Of a DNA stretch of 64,000 nucleotides, positions 13,501 through 24,191 are shown piece by piece. A model generated the notes under the pieces. That model did not search any database. It saw only the letters and a program-made list of their open reading frames with translations, and had not been told where the DNA came from. Within the stretch, counting starts at the first letter, position 1; every line of letters starts with the position of its first letter. The position numbers and the translations under genes were made by a program. This DNA is from Albifimbria verrucaria (lineage: Eukaryota; Ascomycota; Sordariomycetes; Hypocreales; Stachybotryaceae). The stretch covers positions 1,178,001 through 1,242,000 of the forward strand of contig JAHREC010000049.1 of NCBI GenBank assembly GCA_020081605.1. The letters are read 5' to 3'.

Positions 13501-16500
13501 ATGGCTGCACAATCTGCACATGAATACCGTTGCGTTCCTGGAAAATTGTCCGTAGACTCTCGTGTCGTTCCTCCAACGCCAGAAGCGCTACCTCCAACGC
13601 ATGAATATCCAAGGGCCCAGTAAGACGGGATGCAAAGGACGAGAGGAACCATGTTCGGCCTGGATAAAGTCGTTCGAGAAACCACAGACGGCCTTGTGCA
13701 AATGACTGCTCGACTGGCCCGTCATATGCTCGAGGGAAGATAGGCATTTGCCGGGCTGAACCTTGCCGGAGCGTCGCCGCAAGATTCAGCAATATTGGCT
13801 GATCAAAAATATCCTTCACGCTTAAATAGACATCCAAACGCTGGCTAATGCGCGAGGCGAGCTTCGTTGCTATCAACGAGTGCCCCCGAGATCGAAAAAG
13901 TTATCAGTAATACCAACTTCGACCTTGAGTATACTAGCAAGCTCGTTGCATAGCGCAGCTTCAACCTCATTGCGAGGCGCCATGGGTGCAGCATTGGCCC
14001 TTGACGCTGGACTATGTCTCGACACCTTTTGAGCCATGCGCGTAAGCTCGCGGCGGTCAACCTTCCCATTTGTATTGACAGGCATCTCTTCCAGTATGAC
14101 GATTCTCGCTGGCACCATATAGTGCGGTAACATAGCCTTTAAGCGTTGTTGGATCTGTTGCTCTAGGAATATCACACACTCTTCGCTATCCATATCCCGG
14201 GTGATCGGGGTATCAGATAGCTCCTCCATTCGAGCAGCAACAAAACCAATGATTTCGGTTTCTTCGCCCTCAAGTTTCCGGGCCATGGCGGCGGCATTGA
14301 GAATAGCGCTTTGTCTAAGCATCGCGGTCTCAACCTCAGCCAGCTCGATACGGTGGCCACGTATCTTGACCTGGTTGTCTATTCGACCCAAGAACTCAAT
14401 TTGCCCATCCATAGGTCGATACCGCGCACGATCACCCGTTCTATAAGCTCGTAAAGTCTGATTGGCAATGGAAAGTTGGATAAATCGATTTTGGTTCAAA
14501 CCCTGTTTTGTGTATCCTTTGGCAAGGCCATCTCCGACAACTACAAGTTCTCCTACGATACCAATAGGAACATTTTGCTGCAGCGGATCCAAAATGTACG
14601 CACCAGAGTTGCTTATAGAGCGACCTATAGGTACACCGTTCATAAAGGAATCCTCGGATACCTCGTACACTGTACTGAACACCGTATTTTCCGTTGGGCC
14701 ATATGCGTTGTAAACTTTGCCACGAACAAGGCTTTTCGCCTCGATCGCATCGCGTCTATCAAATCGATCGCCAGCAACAAAGAGTAAATCAAGGTCTTTT
14801 ATGGACCCGGGCGCGTTAACAAGATATTGCTTGAGTAGCGCAGGTGTAAGTATAGCCGCCTGTATCCGCTCCCGTTGAAACACAGCTTCAAGGGCTTTTG
14901 CATCCAGGACAGTCAGATAGTCGATACATATGAGGGTCCCACCGTTCAGAAGTGCCGACCAAACCTCCCAGACCGATGCATCAAAAGCAATGTTGGATAA
15001 ATGGGCGATGCGAGCGGCGGGTGGGAGGGTAGAATTAACATCACTATCCCTTACTAATCTTATAATTCCGCGGTGCTCGATCATCACGCCCTTAGGCTCG
15101 CCGGTCGATCCAGACGTGAACATAACATATGCTAGGCTGTCTGCGGATGATGCTGGGAGTTTTTGAACAATATCTTGTTGCATAGGCTGATAGTCTTGCG
15201 TCTCCTTTATTGTTTTGAACTCAACATCTTCTAGTGTAATTTCTGGCAGAACCGTATCTGCGCCGAGAAGAACAAGTCTTCTGCCATTGACAGAAGATAA
15301 GATAGTTTCTAAACGACCCGAAGGGGTATTTATATCGAGCGGCAGATAGGCTAGATTTGCTTTGAGAATGCCAAGCATAGCCGTAACAGACTCACAAGAT
15401 CGCGGGGCCAGTACTCCGATCGGTATCTCATGAGCGCAGTCCTGGTGCATCAGCCACGATGCCAGCTGATCACTACGTCTATCTAGCTCCGCATAAGTTA
15501 GCTCCGAGATGTTGTCTCTCACAGCTATGGTGTTTCTGCATAGTGCGGCTTGCGCACGGAAGAGAGACTGCACACTCTCCTCTCGCGGATAATCCGTCTG
15601 CACAATGCAAGAGAGTTCGTTGGAAGCTGCAAGGCCGTCGGTTAGTGGCATGGATGGGATAGAGACCGAGGGGTCTGCTAGCCCGCGCGAAAGGACTTCA
15701 AGGAATACCGTGGCCATTAACTCGATTGTGGTTGAGTTAAAGAGCTCATTGGAGTATAAAATAATACCGCGCAAGGAGTCCTTTTGCTGGTAAAAGTGGC
15801 ACTCGACGTCAAACCGCGACGTCTTGATGGGATCTAAGGGCTCCGAAGCCAGGCCTTCTAGTTGTACCTGACCAAGACTCTGCTGGTAATGGACTGCTAG
15901 TATCATCTGGATTAAAGGATGGCGTGACATATCGCGGCTTCCAGGTTGTAGCGCAGCGACTAGCTGGTCAAAGGGAACATCCTGATTTGAAGATGCGGTA
16001 CCTATAGCGGAGGAAACCTTCCTAACCAACGTCTCAAAAGAATCGTCTTCTGCTACGGAAGTACGAATACAGAGCAAGTTGACGAAAAATCCAATTAGAT
16101 CTTCTAATTCAGGTTGGTTACGGTTAGCAGCCGGTGTGCCGATAGCCGCATCTTCTACGCCGGTGAGACGGAAGTGGCTGGCACGGAAAGCAGCAAAGAG
16201 TGCCGAGAACGGCGTGGTTTGGTGCGTCTTGCAGAACTTCTGTAAGCTCTGATACAACTCTCCGTCAATGGCGAACTCATAAACATCTGCTGTGCCTGAG
16301 GGGCTTCCGGGCGATATTTATCGCAGGGCAGTGAGGCTGGTTGGGTGCCGTTGAGCTCATCTTTCCAGTATGATAACTGACGCTCTTGCTCGGCTCTCTG
16401 TGCATCTTCTTTCTGCCAAAGGGCAAAGTCTCGGTATTGAATAGGCAGTGGTTTCACCTGCGATAACGGGTCTTGACCCTTGAGCGCCGCGGCGTAAAGA

Positions 16501-19500
16501 TAGCCAGCTCCCGTTGAAGAACATCAAGGGACCAGCCGTCAGAGATAATATGGTGCATCACAATAGAAAGCACGTGCCGTTGAGCTCCTAAGCGCATGAC
16601 CGCCGGACGCCAGCCAGCTTCAGTTTCCAAGTTGAATGCCGTGGAGTTCTCCTCTGCCAGGGCTTGCTTAAGCTCATCCTCGGAGCCGCCAGGGATGTCA
16701 ATTACCCGCAATTTCTTGGGGATGAAAGCCTGGACGACTTGACCATTTACACCATCACGCTGCGGGAACGTGGTACGCAAACTTTCATGACGTTGCTCCA
16801 AGGCGAGAAATGCTACTTCCAATGCCTGGAGGTCCAAAGCTCCATTCAAGCGTGACGCGAATGACAATAGATACCAGGTCCGGCCTGGATATAGACGCTC
16901 GAGGAACCATAAGCGACCCTGGGCAAATGACTGCTCAACTATTTCATGATGTTCTTGGGGTATTATGGGATTATGGCGTTTGGAGCCTTGCCCAATAGTT
17001 TCTGCGAGGTCGAGCAGCACGGGCTGATCCATGATATCTTTTATGCTTATGGAAATCTCTAGCCGTTGGCTCAAACGCGCTGCTAGCTTGATTGCCGTTA
17101 AAGAATGTCCACCAAGGTCGAAGAAGTTATCCGTAGTGCTAATATCGAATCCAAAAATGCTAGCACACTCCTCACATAATACGGCCTCAATCTTGTTGCG
17201 CGGCGCAACTGGTGCAGAAGCTGGGGTAATTCTTAGTGCTTCCTGGGCCTTACGCATTAGCTCACGGCGATCAACCTTGCCGTTCGCATTGACTGGCATC
17301 TTTTTCAGTACAACAATCCGGACAGGTACCATGTATGACGGTAATGTAGCCTTGAGCCGTTGACGGAGCTGCTGCTCTACCAACACTGCGCACTTTTCGT
17401 CATACCCCTCGGTCTGCCGTTGAGCCTGGTCATCTTGTCCTGAGTTGCGTTGGACAACAGCAACCTGGTCGGCTGGTCGGACTGCTACGAAACCAACAAC
17501 ATCCGGTTCCTTGTCCTCGAGCTTTCGAACGACGGCGGCAGCATCATGGACTGCGTCATGGCTCAGCATCGCTTGCTCAATCTCAGCTAGCTCAACACGA
17601 TGGCCGCGTATCTTCACCTGATTATCCATTCGGCCAAAGAACTCGATCTGGCCATCTGTAGGCCGATATCGTGCACGATCACCCGTACGATACGCACGCA
17701 CTTGCTTATCAGCGATAGTAGTATGGATAAACCGATCTTTATCCAAGGCTTGGACAGTATATCCCCTTGCAAGCCCATCGCCTGTGACAACGAGCTCTCC
17801 CATGACACCCATTGGAACAAGCTGTTGATCCGAGTCCATGATATATGCACCAGAGTTGCTGATTGCGCGTCCTATAGGCACACCATTCACAAATGATGAC
17901 TCCTCAGCAGGAATCTCATACATGGTACTAATTACTGTGTTCTCCGTCGGGCCATATGCGTTATAGATACTGCCACGAATGAGAGCCTTAGCGTTTATCG
18001 CATCGCGGCTATCAAACCGATCGCCGCAAATATGGAGGACGTCGAGAGAACGCAGCATGGCAGGCGCGTTGGCAATACATTGCTTGAGGAGGGCAGGCGA
18101 AAGTATCGCTGCCTGTATCTGTTCTTTTATGAATATGGCCTCTAGGGTTTTGCCATTCAACGTATTCAAGTACTCTATACACACGAGCGAGCCCCATTAA
18201 GCAGTGCTGACCAAATCTCCCACGTTGAAAGGTCGAAGGAAAGGTTCGTCAAGTGTGCCACGCGGGGCCGGCGGCAGCTTTGAATTAACATCGCTCTGTA
18301 TCACTAATTTGATAATCGCACCGTGTTCAATCATGACACCTTTCGGCTGACCGGTGGAGCCCGAAGTAAACAATACGTATGCGAGACTCGATGATTTGGG
18401 TTGCGTAAGGGAGGCGGTCTTTACTTCACATGTCGCAGCCTCGTTCAGCGCCTCAGAAATCGAAATGAACTCTGTTCTCGGCACCTCAATGTCTGGCGCC
18501 GGTGTGCCTGCACCGAGGAACACTACCTTATGGCCCTCCACGGCTGATAGTATCGTCTCGATACGGCCAGCAGGCAAGTTCACATTGAGCGGCAGGTAGG
18601 CCAGGCCGGCCTTGAGAATTGCAAGGAATGTTACTATCGTACAGCATGACCGGTCGGCCAACACGGGGACCAGTGTTTCCGGCGCTAGCTTCCGCCGATG
18701 CAGCCAGCATGCAAGCCTATCAGATTGTTGATCCAATTCGGCATACGTCAACACCATTGGTGATGAATCCGTCACAGCTACGGCATCAGGCTTAGCAGCC
18801 ACCCGTTGGCGGAAGAGATCCACCAGGCTTACATCCCGGGGTAGTCCGTCTCTTCACCATCGTATATCCATGTCTCATACGGCTCCTTCATTGCGTCTAT
18901 CAACGGCAAGGTGGCGACACGTGTTTCAGGTTGGTCCACGCCAAGTTGCAGCACGGCTAGGAAGATGTCGACCAGAGCGTTGATAGTCTCGCGCTCGAAC
19001 AGATCACAGGCGAAGAGAACTTGGCCTCGGAGTCGGTCTTCCTCCTCGTAGAGGTGAAACTCAATATCAAAACAAGTCACGGGTGTTGTTGGGATAGAAA
19101 CACTATCTGTCCCACCCAGCCAAGTTCCGTGAAAGTCCTGCTGCGAGTGCAGTTCAAACATCAACTGCGACAGCGGGTTCCATGATGCATGTCTGGAGTC
19201 AGGCAGCACCGCCGATGCGATATGCTCGAGGGGCAATCTTGGTGCTCCCACGCATCAGCTAACCTGGACTGTACGTGCTGGATTAGGGCATGAAACGTGT
19301 GGTCATTCTCGATGGCCGCCCTTATGCATTGGGGCTCAGCTAAGAAGCCTATTATGTCCTCCGATTCCTGGAAATTGCGAGTGGCAGGAGGAACAGCGAT
19401 AGTAGCGTCTTCAGCCCCCGTAAGGCGATAATGGGTGGCACGGAAGGCCGCGAGGAGAACGGCAAACACGGTTACCTGAGAACCGGAGCAGAAGGACTGC

Positions 19501-20289
19501 AGCTTCTTAATCAAATCGTTCTCAATCATGAAATTGATCTCCCCGCGTTGCCTGACAGCCTCGATGGCCGTGGCTTATCACAGAGGAGCTCAGCTGGGGT
19601 GTTGTCTTTAAGATGCTCGACCCAGTATTCAAGTTGTTGCCGATACTCCGCCACCTGCGTTTCTTGCTTCTCCCACACGGCAAAATCGCGATACTGTATG
19701 GACAATGGTGGCATTTGGGATAGAGGGTCTTCGCCCCGACAAACAGCGGAGTAGAAGAGGCCAAGCTCTTGGTGAATAATGCCGATCGTCGAGCTATCGC
19801 AAATAATTCGATGAGAAACGATTGACAGAATGTGATCATCCTTTTCCAGCTTCAGAAGGGCGATACGCCAAGCTGGTTCAACCTCCAAGTTGAAAGACGT
19901 GGTCTGCTCCTGTTGCAGAACCTCCGAGTAACGTCCAGGAGATGCCGACACGTCAATCACCCGAAGTTCCCTAGTTTGGTTTTCTGAAATAACCTGCATG
20001 CTCGCCCCATCATGCGCTGGGAAGATAGTGCGCAGAGTCTCATGCCGCTGCTCCAAGCGTGCACGGCAGCACTAAGAGCATCGATACTGAGCGGGCCATG
20101 AAGGCGCGCCGCAAAGGGGACTAGGTAACACGATGAACCTTTGTTGAGTTGATCCAAGAACCAGAAGCGGCTCTGTGCGTGCGATAACCCAACAGGTCCT
20201 TGGTATGGTGTTGCGCGAATCTGGTCAGATTTGGCTGCCATCGTCTTGGCAGAGCCATTGGCATGGGCTTTAGCTGCAGCTACCCCCAT
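1..20289 (-). CDS. Multimodular non-ribosomal peptide synthetase with N-methyltransferase domains (partial, continues past left edge)
   Basis: The gene would make an N-methylated peptide by thiotemplate assembly in the cytoplasm. Visible order from the N-terminus is C*-A1-T1, C-A2-T2, C-A3(MT)-T3, C-A4-T4, C-A5(MT)-T5, C-A6(start only). Each module shows the A-domain motif [15 protein letters not shown], the lysine motif NGKVDR, the carrier motif [10 protein letters not shown] and, from C2 on, HHIISDG. No epimerisation domain or terminal domain is seen. The first ATG in the reading frame after an upstream stop is at 20289; a second in-frame ATG lies 16 codons on, and an upstream exon cannot be excluded. 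The frame is broken about 17 times (near 1060, 1865, 5055, 5751, 6206, 6954, 7554, 10943, 13885, 16301, 16497, 18193, 18265, 18839, 19231, 19542, 20055), each explained by one missing homopolymer base, so I treat it as one intact gene with sequence errors. The product is not identifiable from this window. Confidence 0.95.
1600..6020 (-). other. NRPS module 5: C5-A5(N-methyltransferase)-T5
   Basis: C5 is of the LERL subtype. A5 (about 4680-3350 plus a C-terminal part near 1870) carries a second methyltransferase at about 3250-2480, with [10 protein letters not shown] and [14 protein letters not shown]. The A5 motif is again LGHTENT and the code I read is DAWMFSVVYK, one position different from module 3, so the two modules probably load the same or a very similar residue. 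T5 has [10 protein letters not shown] near 1705-1735. Confidence 0.85.
6070..9255 (-). other. NRPS module 4: C4-A4-T4, no methyltransferase
   Basis: C4 belongs to a second condensation subtype ([12 protein letters not shown], shared only with C6), so both C domains that receive an N-methylated upstream residue are of this type. A4 (about 7890-6330) has FDATTW and NGYGPTENT; the code I read is DAWFLGGTFK. T4 follows at about 6290-6070. Four missing-base frame breaks fall in or just beside this module. Confidence 0.8.
9330..13725 (-). other. NRPS module 3: C3-A3(N-methyltransferase)-T3
   Basis: C3 starts near 13725 and A3 near 12370. A roughly 250-residue SAM-dependent N-methyltransferase is inserted late in A3 at about 10955-10190, with the glycine-rich SAM motif [10 protein letters not shown] and the conserved block [14 protein letters not shown]. 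The A5 motif is NALGHTENT, with LGHTE where YGPTE is usual; the code I read is DAWMFSAVYK. The second part of A3 ([14 protein letters not shown]) and T3 ([10 protein letters not shown], near 9400-9430) follow. The residue loaded here should be N-methylated before condensation. Confidence 0.85.
13780..16950 (-). other. NRPS module 2: C2-A2-T2, no methyltransferase
   Basis: C2 (from about 16940, [18 protein letters not shown], then HHIISDGWS) is of the same subtype as C3 and C5. A2 (about 15590-14060) has FDASVW and NAYGPTENT; the code I read is DAWIFAAVFK. T2 has [10 protein letters not shown], with one G apparently missing at 13883-13887. The A8-A9 region has no methyltransferase insertion. 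Confidence 0.8.
17000..20200 (-). other. NRPS module 1: degenerate C, A1, T1
   Basis: The C domain spans about 20196-18880. Its active-site motif reads SHRIICDS where the other modules have HHIISDG, so the second (catalytic) His is Arg and the Gly is Ser; it is probably inactive. A1 (about 18823-17270) has FDLSTW and NAYGPTENT; the ten-residue specificity code I read is DLWIHCAVIK. Asp235 is kept, which favours an amino acid over a hydroxy acid. T1 carries [10 protein letters not shown] near 17100-17130, with the phosphopantetheine Ser intact. Confidence 0.8.
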
Positions 20290-23200
20290 GATGTAGAGTT
20301 GCACTTGATTCCTCGTCCAGTTGCTGCGAATCTTGCGGCTCGGTTTGCTGGAACTGCTGTGCTTTTCCTGTTACTTCTCGTTTGGTGTTCTTCTTCTTGC
20401 TCGTATCAGAACCTAGATTTTTTTCCTTTTGCTTCAGAGGTAGCCTGTGCGGGACGGAAAAGAATAACCCAGCAGCTGGAAGACCCTGAAAGTTTTGGAA
20501 TGTTTGCTTGACCTATTTACGCTGTTGGATCTTGAAGGCTCGACAGCTAGATGATTCACCTTACGATTCATGGAGGCAGGAAAATGAGTTACAAACCGGG
20601 TCACGTTGGGCAGGTCTTGTGCCATTCGATAACACCACGCCCATGATCATATCCCTTCATGATTGTAAATGAGCATTCACCTGTGGAATATCCATCCTAG
20701 GCCGAGGTAATTTCCAATTGCAATACCGCGATTGTCGGGTCAGACATCTCGAAGGGCATTCTTCCTTGCGTCAGAGGGCAACTCATGTATGCTAGGCTTG
20801 GAATGGGCTGTGATGTGTTGGAATGTACAACCTGGTATCTTGTAAGCCAGAAGCGGAACAATGAAGAGCTGCTTGCTTTTGGTTTTTGGGGTTTTTTCCT
20901 CTTTAGACAACAGGGTGTATCTATAAGACTTGTACGTATGGGAGGGCATCTAATAATCATCGTCTAATTGCGCTGGCCCGGGAATCTTTAACCAAAGCTG
21001 AAGATTGGAAAGGGATGATGAGACAAGGGGCATCCCCACGGATCGGACCCAGTGCCCAAAAACCCTGAAGGATAATTAAAGTTGTATCGATCTCGCGTAA
21101 GTACAGGGAAATGGTATAGCCCTCGGTGATGCAGCTAGGAAGATGAAGAGCACGGGAGGACTTACAGCAACTGAAGGAAAGAACAAGACACAAACAAGCA
21201 TTCGCTATGAACTAAGTCCCCTACAGAGTATAGATCAAACAGTAATAAGAGAAAGATAACTCTGGCACATACAGTGCCTTGCTGCTCGTGGCGGTGGCCT
21301 CCTTGTTGTTGCTAGATGTCTGCTGCCCCCAAGGGATGCCTCAAACGGCTCCTCAGCTTCCTCATGATGGCGATTTGGGCAGAGCTCCAAATACTTGGCT
21401 GGCTGGCACCAAAGACCCGCTTCCGTCACCTTTCCTCGAAAAAATATTTACTAAGCAGTCAACCCTCTAAACAACAGCCAATGTTGCTCTTTTTTTCAAT
21501 TGCAATCGTAGGATAATGGCAGAAGGTGGTGTGATTAGCTAGGAAGAACTGTCGACCATACATGTTATTGGAATACAAAGTGAGCAGCCTAGTCACTCAT
21601 GAAAATTAGTTTAGTTACTTGGGCTCAACGTGCCGCGCGGAGCGGAGCGAGGAGAACCGGAGATGTAAAGGTGAGGCAGACGACAAAGCATTGTTCGCCA
21701 GCCTATACGACGCTATTCTGGCTCGTAATTGCGGAACAGCATGGGCCGAATACTCACATTAACTGAAAGGAATAGGGCGGCGGACGCAGGTCGATCTTCT
21801 ATAGCGGCGGCGAAATCTCTGCCGTGTCTCGGACAGCACCCGGGACGATCATAAAGCTTGAGTTGGATACCTGACACATTGCTTACGTTGGGGACCCTAC
21901 CTAACGACCCCATTTCCACGAATTAAGACGCCATCCCAGCCTGCTGCGGTCCTGGTTCCCTTGTGTCTAGCATGATCTGAAGCAATGCTTGCCTGGAGTC
22001 TGACATGGTAGGTTTTCTCTCCGATTTGAGACATTGCGATCATTCCCGAGGCATGCGGTGGACTGACGGCAGGAGAGGTGTAAAGTGAAGGGATCCAATA
22101 GTGATACGGGGGCCGTGCCAAGTATAAGAGGCCCAATTTGCGTCAACCCCTTGTTCGAGGCAAACAGGATCGTACGATGTTTGCATTTGGCTAGAAAGAT
22201 ATCCACGAATGTGCGGCCGAGCTTGCTTGGATTCTCATCCATCACGAGGCCCTAGTAGAATAACTACCTTCCATAAGGCGGTTATCGATCCTCTATTCTA
22301 GGTAATAAGTTAATCACTGCAATGCACTTGGCCAATAAGGCATGTGGAGATTTGGGAGTACACTCTGTAGTTGTGGACCAAACCCACACTGTTTATCCAA
22401 TCCTTGACGGTGGCAACGACCTCACAGTAGCTCAATATTGGCGTGTCTGTGAGAACGGCTGCAATGGCCGTGGTATAGGGTTGATTCCGATGATTAGCAG
22501 CAACGGCAGTAGTAGAAATTGGAGAGAGAGGCTCCCTGATTGGTTGAACGAGGTAGTAATCCCCGCCATTCGTTTGCGCATTCAGACTCAATTGCATATC
22601 TTCAAGCATATTGGAATGGGCTTGTCGCAACAGGGATCTGAGTCAAACCTGGCTCAGCTTCCACCACAATTTCAAAGCTGAACATTTGTGCTACCCCAGC
22701 CTCAACTTTCTGGCCGTGCCTCAGCCGCTGACGAACCCGCCCGCAGCGGAAAGAACAAAAATGTTGGACACAGAACTCCTTCGCCACAGCGCGTGATGCA
22801 CTCCAGCATAAGCAGCCACATGCCATGATCATCAGCCTGCCAATAACAAGATGTGCGAGTAAAACATGTTGTGTCCACCCCTTGCGACGGCAATAAGAAT
22901 CTACCAAGAAAACAAAATCACCCTGCTCATGGTACAATCCTCCACAGCTGTCATCTTTGACAACCGTTTTGCGTATCTTGTTGAATATCTGAAGACTCCA
23001 ATTACAGTACGTACCTATCGGACATGGGCCTCGTCCAATTAAAGTTGGGAAAAGCTCGAGACATTTATTAGCTAGCAAATTAGCTCCCGTTACGGATTAT
23101 TTAGTAACGTTACGAACATGTACATGATAGATTCCGAATTTAAGGGATGATAATAAGTATCTTTATGTATTGACTTATGAGCTGAGACATTGTGGAGACC

Positions 23201-24191
23201 GGCACGGTACGGTGTTGGAGCTTTCGGACATTCAATGAGACCCTTGCATCAAAGTCTCCTCGGTATGTGTTGCGCTACCCTATACCTTGGGATAGCCGGG
23301 GCTATAGAACATGATAACCACGTCTGAGGGTACGGCAGGGCACTCGACTGACGAAGAGTCTTGTGGATGCTACACTGGCTTGGTATAGCCAGACGAGTTT
23401 GGTGATTTGCAGCGTATCCAGTTTGACTAGGCCTACCCTGGAAGAACAGATGATACCCTGAATGTGCATGAGAAAGAGGCCTCATCTCCTGACGTTGGCA
23501 AGGCGCAGACTACCGTACCTAGGTCGGTAGCAAATTCAGGAGTTGACCAGTTATACCCATACGAACTTAGATATATTGAAGGCCTATTCAAGCAGCAAAC
23601 CCCAGATGTACCAGAATTTAGCGTTGTTACACGACGCTATATCTCACTATTCAGATTCACCATACTGAGACATCGTGGGGCCTCTACTTAGCCTGCGCCT
23701 TACCGGCCGCCTCAACGAGATGGGGCCTTTACTACCTTAGTACCTACGTATGTATGTGCCTACAATCATATATCCCTCGATTCATGACCGGGTCGAACAT
23801 GACAAATGAAATCTAAGTCCAAGACCGGGTGTGTGCTACTTGACACACGATGCTCGCCGCATCCAGAAAAGATGTACTTGTCGTAGCCCACCCCTTGACT
23901 CTGTCTCTTTGGAATGCGTAAATCACTCTTCAGTTCCCGATAACCTCACGATTACGCAAGTTATTATTTTACGATTATTATCCCTTGTTACCTCTCATTC
24001 TTTTTCTTTCCTTTTTGGAATTTGTTTCCTTTCTTTCCGTCTCTCCTTTTGCCTCCTACATCCTCTCAAAGTCGTTAGACCTTCGATACCTACTCCTTAA
24101 CTAGAAAGTTCAATTTCTGCCCAAGCTAGCTGGCTCTCGCGATAGTTAATAGTATTTATTTCTAGCCATCAACTCCAGGAAAGGGCATTCA
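20290..24191. other. 3.9 kb divergent intergenic region between NRPS and ABC transporter
   Basis: No gene can be supported here. Open frames of up to about 158 codons exist (for example 22602-23078 minus, 22322-22681 plus) but they overlap on opposite strands and show no recognisable motif. The interval must hold the promoters of both flanking genes. A K/Q-rich frame without ATG lies directly upstream of the NRPS start (about 20275-20510 minus). A poly-pyrimidine tract at about 23990-24070 precedes the transporter start, typical of a fungal promoter or 5' leader. Confidence 0.5.

Noticed and set aside
1..20289. NRPS as a decayed pseudogene made of about 18 fragments
   Set aside because: All breaks are single missing bases in homopolymers, no in-frame stop remains once they are allowed for, and the catalytic motifs of modules 2-5 are intact. 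Conserved genes elsewhere show the same pattern.
1..20289. Identity as cyclosporin or destruxin synthetase
   Set aside because: The position of methyltransferase domains (modules 3 and 5 only, among the first five) does not fit what I know of either enzyme.
22310..23078. Possible transcription-factor or enzyme gene on the minus strand between the NRPS and the transporter
   Set aside because: Frames of 106 and 158 codons do not join into a recognisable protein, and an overlapping plus-strand frame of 119 codons is equally open.
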